Part shown: positions 6,004 to 11,469 of the stretch, in pieces
How positions within the stretch are numbered: the first letter of the stretch is position 1
Layout: every line of letters starts with the position of its first letter
Source: Amoeboradix gromovi
Lineage: Eukaryota > Sanchytriomycota > Sanchytriomycetes > Sanchytriales > Sanchytriaceae
DNA length: 11,469 nucleotides
Direction of reading: 5' to 3'
NCBI GenBank assembly: GCA_018985225.1
Contig: JADGIF010000295.1
Span: 1 to 11,469 of the forward strand
The notes under the pieces: generated by a model
The model's database searches: none
Told to the model about the DNA's origin: nothing
Seen by the model: the letters and a program-made list of their open reading frames with translations, nothing else
Translations under genes and position numbers: made by a program

Positions 6004-7464
6004 AATATCAAATCTTTGAGACATATCCATTTTATGTCCTGCACTCAACTGGGGAATTTGAGCGTATTTTCCTTTTAAAGCTTGCCTGCAGCCCAGCAAC
6101 AAATTCTGTAAAGTAGGATGCGGATCACGAGATAACACAGAAACCAAGGCATGGCTCATTGCTCCAGTTGCTTTTCCTGCAATACTGGTATCTGCTGAGT
6201 ACTGTCTATCTTTGCATCCACTATACATCGTGACTTGAGCATCTGAGGTGTTGTCTTTTATGACTTGCTGATCTTTACCAGTGACGTGATACTGAAGCAT
6301 GTTTGCACCAGAACTCAACGAAGACATTGCACTCGAAATTTTACCTTTTTTAAACAGCATATAACCGGTGGCCAATTGTTTTCCTGCGCCTAAGAATCCT
6401 TTCACTTTGTTTCTTTCTTTAACCTGTCCATTTGGCAAATACACATATGGCAAGTCTAATGCAGTGCCCGAATGACAGCTATCAAATACTACGGTCAACT
6501 TGACTCCTCTAACTAATGGTTTAACTAGGATCTGGTGCATTTCATCATCAATGATCTGACCTGCTTTTACATAATCAACCGGGCATATGGTCTCATCCAT
6601 TCCATCATCCTCATCACCACTCGTGTCTTTCACGCTGCCACCATGTCCTGAGTAATGAAGGAAAAGTGAGTCACCTGGTTTGGCACCTTGTACTAGCCAA
6701 TGCATTGAAGCAATAATGTTCTTTCTGGTTGGAATACAAGATGCATCACGTTGATCATCAGTTAATATTCGCATACTCGCAGGATTCGTGGGGAAATTGT
6801 AGATTCTCACCAAGAACTTTTTGATATTCTTCACATCCTCTATACAACCTTTTAGTTGCCCCTTCTGGTTAAAATAGTTTATTCCAATCAACAGTGACTT
6901 TTTGTTTCCCGAGTGACCTTGCTGAGAATAAGGAGCAGCTTGGCTATTGCCAGTGTTGTAATCTTGGACTGGATTTTGAGTAGGTGGGTAAGTTTTACCG
7001 TTTTGGGGCCCATAAATTTGCTGTACGTAAGGCTGTTGATTTTGAGGAGGATAAGTAGGATTGACTTCGGACAAGTAGGGTGCATTAAATTGCTGATGAT
7101 TACTAGGATTGAATTGCTGAAAAGAACTAGGGTTGTGTTGCTGGGTATATTGATGTTGAGGTGGATAGTGGGGATTTAAATACGATTGTTGTTGAGGATG
7201 AGGGTATCCCAAATTAGATTGTGGATCGGGATGAAAGTCTTGCGGCTGATGTGGTGCAGCAGGGTAGAATTGACTTGGCTGTGGATTTGTAGATTGCAGA
7301 GGGTAAGGCTGGCTATGATAGTTAGGTTGTGGTGTGGGCATTCCTAGATTTGGGAAACTTTGTTGTTGGGATGCTGGATAGGAAGGAGGGTTCAGATGCG
7401 GTCCACCAGGATACAGTTTTTCCTGTTCTTTTTTCTTTTGTATTCTGACCTGACCGGGATACAT
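6001..7464 (-). CDS. Type I metacaspase
   Basis: A Ca2+-dependent cysteine protease of clan CD (cleaves after Arg/Lys), 487 aa from the ATG at 7464; a longer frame to 7506 starts with TTG. Residues 1-185 are a P/Q/Y-rich prodomain beginning MYPGQ, typical of fungal-style type I enzymes. The p20 region follows: KSLLIGINYF, GCIEDVKNI, the catalytic His in HYSGHGG (H274), DGMDETICPVDY, and the catalytic Cys in DSCHSG (C330), then DLPYVYLPNG. The p10 part includes MYSGCKDRQYSADTS and GAMSHAL. All key residues are present. The resemblance to yeast Mca1/Yca1 is strong through the core. It shares a 3' boundary with the TMC-like gene and a divergent upstream region with the gene starting near 7828. 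Roles in cell death or protein quality control are family knowledge only. Confidence 0.95.
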   Translation of the reverse strand: MYPGQVRIQKKKEQEKLYPGGPHLNPPSYPASQQQSFPNLGMPTPQPNYHSQPYPLQSTNPQPSQFYPAAPHQPQDFHPDPQSNLGYPHPQQQSYLNPHYPPQHQYTQQHNPSSFQQFNPSNHQQFNAPYLSEVNPTYPPQNQQPYVQQIYGPQNGKTYPPTQNPVQDYNTGNSQAAPYSQQGHSGNKKSLLIGINYFNQKGQLKGCIEDVKNIKKFLVRIYNFPTNPASMRILTDDQRDASCIPTRKNIIASMHWLVQGAKPGDSLFLHYSGHGGSVKDTSGDEDDGMDETICPVDYVKAGQIIDDEMHQILVKPLVRGVKLTVVFDSCHSGTALDLPYVYLPNGQVKERNKVKGFLGAGKQLATGYMLFKKGKISSAMSSLSSGANMLQYHVTGKDQQVIKDNTSDAQVTMYSGCKDRQYSADTSIAGKATGAMSHALVSVLSRDPHPTLQNLLLGCRQALKGKYAQIPQLSAGHKMDMSQRFDI

Positions 7465-7827
7465 CACAGTTTTGAAGGAGTGTGAAGATATCAAAAAGTA
7501 AGCCAATCACAACTCGCATGTGCATAAATTAAAAAGTTGTTGCGAGTTCGATTCATAAAAAGCTATTAGCAATTCAAATTTTCAAGGAAGTTCCACATCT
7601 ATCTAAGTGCAAACTAATTATTTCGAAGAGGCTTCAGCGTATTTTTTATCCAAATTAAAACAAAAACGTTGTTCATCAAGTCACTCATAAACGCTAATAG
7701 TAGCCGCAAATTATTTCTCTTTTGACAAATTTTACATATCGCTCAACAGACTTAATGAGAGAACAAAAGTATGGAAGATGCGCCGGTGATTTAAGACAAG
7801 GAAAAAATTAGAAAGTCTGGAAAAGTC
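7465..7827. other. Divergent intergenic region with inverted repeat
   Basis: This is shared upstream DNA of the metacaspase (-) and the next gene (+). A perfect 8-bp inverted repeat, AACTCGCA (7511-7518) and TGCGAGTT (7541-7548), sits about 50 bp from the metacaspase ATG and may be a regulatory site. An ATG at 7771 is in frame with the next gene but meets TAA after seven codons. A GT...AG stretch at 7786-7800 (GTGATTTAAGACAAG, 15 nt, in frame) would remove that stop, so the true start may lie here. Confidence 0.45.
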
Positions 7828-8315
7828 ATGTTTTCTTCTATCAGTGCATTAGATCCTGAATTCTCTGAAAGATCTGCTTGGATGCCAGAATACCTCTGCC
7901 TCTATGTTCTTAGTGTGGGCAGAGTAGCGAAAGATCGTAGACTGACTCGGCTACAGGTTCAGGACCGGCTGCATTGCCTCTTCCGGGATGCAGGTTTCTG
8001 TCTCGGTCCATGGCCTGAAAGCTTATTTAAGAAACCGATGTTGCTAGTAGACAGATGAATGTATCTGTATCCTGCGAAAAGCCCAGATCTTGTTTTCATC
8101 CCCAACAGCGGTGCTAAGGATGAATTGGCGACGATCTTCTGTATGGCTAGTATCAAGAGCACGGGCTGGTTATTGCTGTTATAACACCAGTCGAGGATCG
8201 GCCTGGTCTTCTCTACCGCAGTGGCAGCACTGCAGATATTCCAAGTTACTCATATCTGTGGAGTTTGCCATTGCTATTGATAGTTTTGCTACTAGTGCAT
8301 AGACTAATAAAATAG
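7828..8315 (+). CDS. Unrecognised interrupted gene with C-terminal membrane anchor
   Basis: Protein-like sequence runs in one frame from the ATG at 7828 (SERSAWMPEYLCLYVLSV ... LCRDAGF-like region to FKKPMLLVDR), stops at TGA 8056-8058, continues in the same frame with YPAKSPDLVFIPNSGAKDE to TAA at about 8182, and then appears in another frame as GLVIAVITPVEDRPGLLY ending in a hydrophobic segment (SLPLLLIVLLLV) and TAG 8313-8315. AATAAA at 8306-8311 abuts this stop, as in neighbouring genes. Either small introns are present (one of 104 nt at 8047-8150, GTAGAC...GGCTAG, would resolve both breaks) or it is a decaying gene. It is GC-richer than its surroundings. I do not recognise the family; a tail-anchored protein is inferred. 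Confidence 0.5.
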
Positions 8316-8496
8316 AGTACCATAGCTTAGGACTTTTAATAACGAAATTAGTCCTTTATTTATCACTTTTTCCAAGCCTATGTTTTATGTAGGACGTCTC
8401 AATTGCTCCATTTAATTGCGGCGATCTTTTTTAAAAACACTTATACCTCTGGGTATTTAGTTCCTAGTACATTTTAATTTTGTTTTTCAAACACTG

Positions 8497-8721
8497 ATGT
8501 TGGGGCTCGGTACTTTATTATATGTAAGCTTGCTGCTGGTCAATGCACTTTGTATATTGCACAAGGAAAGATTTCTTGCTCGCATTGGCCTTGTAGACCA
8601 GTTAAATCAAGGCATAAGTAGTAAGTTAGTTACGATAGTTCAGTCTGTTAAAACAGTACTGACAATACCTTTAATAGTTGCAAATTCAGTGGTTATAGTG
8701 TATTTACTAATATTAGGCTAG
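8497..8721 (+). CDS. Yos1-like (IER3IP1 family) ER-Golgi transport protein
   Basis: A 74-aa protein matching the small Yos1/IER3IP1 family in length and layout: an N-terminal membrane segment (residues about 2-20) followed by the family signature VNALCILHKERFLARIGL, a short loop that here lacks the extra residues of the animal form, then SVKTVLTIPLIVANSVVIVY and a C-terminal LILG. In yeast, Yos1 works with Yip1 and Yif1 in COPII vesicle transport from ER to Golgi; this role is transferred by family. The ATG at 8497 is the first in frame and the stop is TAG. AATAAA follows at 8732-8737, 11 bases beyond. The next gene begins 66 bp downstream on the same strand. Confidence 0.9.
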   Translation: MLGLGTLLYVSLLLVNALCILHKERFLARIGLVDQLNQGISSKLVTIVQSVKTVLTIPLIVANSVVIVYLLILG

Positions 8722-8787
8722 AAAATACAGCAATAAATGCTTTTATAATTTATACTTCATGGACGAACTGAAACAATCTCAATATTC

Positions 8788-9690
8788 ATGAATTTTCAGA
8801 ACTACCCACACGCTTCTCTTGCTTCTTCACTGACAGAGGAAATGATGTCGGCCTTTCCTAATCATTTCAAGCTGAGCTGGATCCAGACAACAGAGATTTT
8901 AATGGTTGTATATGGCACACTACCGGTTCCATATAAAAACAGCTGGTACAATATTCCTATCGAATTCGTACTTCCTAAATTGTTTCCAGTGAAAAACCCG
9001 CTCGTTAAAGTGGTTCCAACTGAAAACATGAGCATTTATCCGAGCGCATATGTAAATAATGATGGAAGAGTTAGTATACCATATCTTCAATCCTGGTCAA
9101 AGTCGTGCACATTAAGACAACTCTGTGCAGAAATGATAGAGATATTTAGACACCAAACTCCGGTGTATTCTTCGGTGCCCACTAAAAATATAGTCCAAAA
9201 ATCTCCAGTATCTTCCGATTACCATAGAACTCCCATACAAGTCACTCAGTATGACCCTTTGCACCAACTGCGTGATGACGTGTACTATAATCTACTTCCA
9301 TTGTTTAATCAACTTGAGGTGGCTTTGCAATCAAAGTTAAACAAAGTAAAGCTACAATCTCTGCAGGTTCAACAAAGCAAGTCTGCTATAAATGACAAAT
9401 TTAACCAAATTTCTAATTTTATACTGCACCAGCACTTTCAACGTGATTTGTTCCAAAACGAAATAACAAAGTTAAACTCAGTGATTAACTCCAATTATGA
9501 TGAGGTTGAAGAATGCTTTATTCCCAGTGATTCAAATGAGTTCCAATGGCTTGTAAAAAAAGAAACTCTCTCTGACATCTTAGATATTCTACAAACAAAA
9601 TTTGAGAACAAAGAAATAAATGTAAACAGCTGGATGAAGCTAGTAAATCAGCTCGCTAGGGAACAGTTTTATACTCTGGTTATAAAATAA
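8788..9690 (+). CDS. ESCRT-I subunit Vps23 / TSG101-like
   Basis: ESCRT-I sorts ubiquitinated membrane proteins into multivesicular bodies. The 300-aa protein has an N-terminal UEV domain, a catalytically dead E2 fold: residues about 35-130 with YGTLPVPYKNSWYNIPIEF, then FPVKNPLVKVVPTENMSI and DGRVSIPYLQSW, and no E2 active-site Cys. A linker of only about 30 residues follows, then a helical, likely coiled-coil region (about 158-235) and a C-terminal steadiness box with LSDILDILQTKF and QLAREQFYTLVIK. Family members usually have a long proline-rich linker, so this is a shortened form. The ATG at 8788 follows an upstream ATG at 8759 that stops after ten codons. Two AATAAA signals lie at 9686-9691 (overlapping the TAA) and 9700-9705. 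Confidence 0.87.
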   Translation: MNFQNYPHASLASSLTEEMMSAFPNHFKLSWIQTTEILMVVYGTLPVPYKNSWYNIPIEFVLPKLFPVKNPLVKVVPTENMSIYPSAYVNNDGRVSIPYLQSWSKSCTLRQLCAEMIEIFRHQTPVYSSVPTKNIVQKSPVSSDYHRTPIQVTQYDPLHQLRDDVYYNLLPLFNQLEVALQSKLNKVKLQSLQVQQSKSAINDKFNQISNFILHQHFQRDLFQNEITKLNSVINSNYDEVEECFIPSDSNEFQWLVKKETLSDILDILQTKFENKEINVNSWMKLVNQLAREQFYTLVIK

Positions 9691-9733
9691 AATGTCTTAA
9701 ATAAATTGATTTACACAAATAACACGTTTATTA
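9686..9733. terminator. Convergent stop/poly(A) signals of Vps23 and DUF2828 genes
   Basis: AATAAA at 9686-9691 contains the Vps23 TAA, with a second at 9700-9705. On the minus strand the DUF2828 stop lies in TAATAAA (9733-9727). The gap between the stop codons is 40 bp. Confidence 0.7.
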
Positions 9734-11221
9734 CACCATTACAAATGGCTCTTGTAGTTTTAGCACATTGTATCTTTCATCATTAATTGCTTGCATCATG
9801 ACATCGAACGGTGTTGATATCTTTCCACTGCAAATTGATTTTAAAATATTCACATTAAAACCACTAATAAGTGCAACGTTTTCCTCGTTTTGAGTGGTAG
9901 GAAAATCGACTGTGTTCGCTCTCACATTCCAGAACACCAAAGTTGGCATTTTGTAACTACTTTTACTGTAAAGTTCCTTAACGGTGTCAAAGTTGGTCAT
10001 TTTTCCTGCAGAGTCAAACTGCATATCAGAAATACAAATGATCTTATCAGGCATCTCTTCAGGCATTAAACCATGTACACCCGGATGAACAGGATGATTC
10101 TCAGGGTACTGAAATGTTAAAGCCCGTTCCAATAAAAGAGAAAAGCAAGCGGTAAAATTAGTGCTGCCACCCCAAGGAATTTCCATAATTTCTTTCACAC
10201 TGTCGTGTAAAGACTGCTTATTCTTCAGTTTGATGAACTCAGGGACAGAATCAAAAGTCATAACGCAGTCTCTAAATGCTTCTGCAGTGGATCTACTAAT
10301 CAATAAACCCAAAGCTACTGCTACCAGAATAGCATTATCTCCAGTCATAGAGCCAGATACATCCACAATAGCTAAAGACTTGCTTAATCCTCCAAACTGA
10401 AGAATTTCTTTCTCCTTAACTTTCCACTGTTCTTCAATTATAACGTCAGGCCCATCGCTCGTCCCTTCGATGTAAGCGGCTACTAGTTGATGTGGATCAG
10501 TAGTTTTGGCGTTGACTTTTACGTTACCTTTTTTCAATTCATTCAAATATGACTGCCAGTGAGGACATCTTTTTTCAAAGGCCTTTCTTAATCTGGTCAT
10601 TGCTTGACTAGGAACTGCTTCAAAGTTGATCTTGTCAAATTGTTGAGAAGATAAGAATAATTCCACGATTTTCAAATACTTTCTAAGTGGGGTTAAGTAT
10701 TTTTTGCGAAGAGCTTTTGGAGTGATATTCATGAATTCGCACATCTTGGAATAGACCCCAAACTCAACATCCAACCTACATTTCTCAGAAGGAAACCATT
10801 TGCTGCATAAAGAAACAGGTTTACCATCTTTCATACTAGCCAAATCTGCTTCAAGTTGCTTTGACACAAGAGCGAGTACTTCATGAGGGCAGCAAGGTAT
10901 TAGGTAAAACAAGTCGTCCCATCTGCCAAAAAATGGTATTTTATCCAGGTTAAGAATGACGGTATCTGGATCTAACTGGTACAGCGCAACCATAGCAATA
11001 TGGAACACAGATCTTTCACCCACTCCACCTCTGCAATCTCTCCTATGAAAAATAACCTTCAACGCATTTAGCTTATTTTCTTTATAGGCGGAATTCACAG
11101 TTGACGTGATGTATTCTGCCTCAACACCTCTCACGAATTTGAAAAACATATTCAAGGTATTTGAATAAGTAGTTCCGTGTGATACAGCGTTGTTTTCTGT
11201 TGTTACTTGTGAGTTTGACAT
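9731..11221 (-). CDS. DUF2828-family protein with von Willebrand A-like domain
   Basis: A 496-aa protein from the ATG at 11221 (MSNSQV); an ATG at 11236 adds five residues, and a longer frame to 11275 starts with TTG. The N-terminal part has helical repeats with RDCRGGVGERSVF and IPFFGRWDDLFYL, then SKWFPSEK, LRKKYLTPLRKYLKIVE, VPSQAMTRLRKAFEKR and a NAKTTDPHQLV stretch, all typical of DUF2828. The second half is a vWA-like domain with a MIDAS DVSGSM (about residues 287-292), GGSTNF and ICISDMQFD, so divalent-metal binding is likely. The family occurs in plants, fungi, amoebae and giant viruses and is related in layout to TROVE/Ro RNA-binding proteins. The function is uncertain; RNA or ligand binding is inferred. 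It converges on Vps23. Confidence 0.87.
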   Translation of the reverse strand: MSNSQVTTENNAVSHGTTYSNTLNMFFKFVRGVEAEYITSTVNSAYKENKLNALKVIFHRRDCRGGVGERSVFHIAMVALYQLDPDTVILNLDKIPFFGRWDDLFYLIPCCPHEVLALVSKQLEADLASMKDGKPVSLCSKWFPSEKCRLDVEFGVYSKMCEFMNITPKALRKKYLTPLRKYLKIVELFLSSQQFDKINFEAVPSQAMTRLRKAFEKRCPHWQSYLNELKKGNVKVNAKTTDPHQLVAAYIEGTSDGPDVIIEEQWKVKEKEILQFGGLSKSLAIVDVSGSMTGDNAILVAVALGLLISRSTAEAFRDCVMTFDSVPEFIKLKNKQSLHDSVKEIMEIPWGGSTNFTACFSLLLERALTFQYPENHPVHPGVHGLMPEEMPDKIICISDMQFDSAGKMTNFDTVKELYSKSSYKMPTLVFWNVRANTVDFPTTQNEENVALISGFNVNILKSICSGKISTPFDVMMQAINDERYNVLKLQEPFVMV

Positions 11222-11469
11222 GGCAATGGAAAACATAAAAGGAGGTTTGTAGTTGATTTTTATTCCAATTATCAAGTCGAAAATTAATTACAGCTTTTAA
11301 TTTTATTGGAATTAATTGATTATCATGATTAGACGAAAAAATAAATAATTATTTACCAATCAACTCTTTTCTAGAACATTTCCAAAGGTATAAAATCCCG
11401 ATACTCTTCCTTTATTGTCAATGGTAAATGGAACAAAAACTCATAATCCAGAATATGTCAAATCAAAAG
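11222..11469. other. Right edge: AT-rich upstream region, possible end of a minus-strand gene
   Basis: Upstream of the DUF2828 gene the DNA is AT-rich. On the minus strand, from 11457 to a TAG at 11371-11373, the reading is protein-like (LDYEFLFHLPLTIKEEYRDF and FIPLEMF), possibly the last exon of a gene entering from the right; it is preceded by an in-frame TGA at 11458-11460, which an intron could explain. Alternatively, on the plus strand TATAAAA (11389-11395) lies about 30 bp before an ATG at 11421 whose frame is open to the window end (MVNGTKTHNPEYVKSK). Only one of these is likely. Confidence 0.3.

Noticed and set aside
6888-7525. Small extra frames within the metacaspase prodomain, both strands
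   Set aside because: They arise from the repetitive P/Q-rich coding sequence; none has its own signals or a recognisable product.
7541-7556. GAGTTCGATTC resembles a tRNA B box
   Set aside because: The bases after it do not pair to form a T stem, and no acceptor or anticodon arm can be laid out around it.
8056-8058. TGA read as an amino acid (altered genetic code)
   Set aside because: It would join two coding blocks, but it is a single case and does not explain the later frame change. TGA is also the terminal stop of the 303-aa and 103-aa genes, though these are element genes. Splicing or decay is simpler.
7959-8162. Minus-strand frame of 67 codons
   Set aside because: It lies opposite the interrupted plus-strand gene, has no family resemblance, and is best explained as a shadow of the GC-rich coding sequence.
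8759-8787. Upstream ATG before Vps23 as true start with an intron
   Set aside because: The 3' side TTTTCAG looks like an acceptor, but no GT lies between that ATG and it, so no standard intron can be drawn.

Overview
The window looks like a piece of a compact, AT-rich eukaryotic nuclear genome carrying a mobile element. The host genes are eukaryotic: a TMC-like membrane protein, a type I metacaspase with a P/Q-rich prodomain, a Yos1-like ER-Golgi protein, an ESCRT-I Vps23/TSG101 protein and a DUF2828/vWA protein. The metacaspase core is closest to fungal enzymes, while TMC proteins are rare in Dikarya. An early-diverging fungus or related opisthokont is therefore my inference. It rests on gene content only.

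Bases 93-4656 form a 4,564-bp element. It is bounded by a perfect 32-bp terminal inverted repeat (GGGACCTGAT...CTAACTCC) and an ATTT direct repeat at each end that looks like a 4-bp target-site duplication. A second, degraded pair of inverted repeats lies further in. The element holds two orphan genes (303 and 103 aa) that share a palindromic upstream motif. Between them sits an IS607-type unit: a serine recombinase (tnpA) broken by one TAG codon in its DNA-binding domain, and a TnpB/Fanzor2-like RuvC nuclease with all its motifs present. The nuclease frame stays open upstream for 185 codons across tnpA in another frame, giving a possible basic N-terminal extension. All these genes are on the minus strand. 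No DDE transposase is recognisable, so the outer element may be non-autonomous or use an unfamiliar protein.

The host genes to the right are densely packed. The TMC-like gene (+) begins 45 bp beyond the element and appears to contain a 20-nt intron. It converges on the metacaspase (-) with 25 bp between the stop codons. Next come an unrecognised interrupted gene with a C-terminal membrane segment (+), Yos1 (+), Vps23 (+) and, converging on it, the DUF2828 gene (-). In most host genes the stop codon lies inside or against an AATAAA polyadenylation signal (TAATAAA), so 3' ends are extremely short. The element's own genes lack this.

The most interesting parts are the nested mobile element (TIR element plus IS607/Fanzor2), the overprinted nuclease extension, the nonsense codon in tnpA, the tiny intron and the stop/poly(A) overlap.
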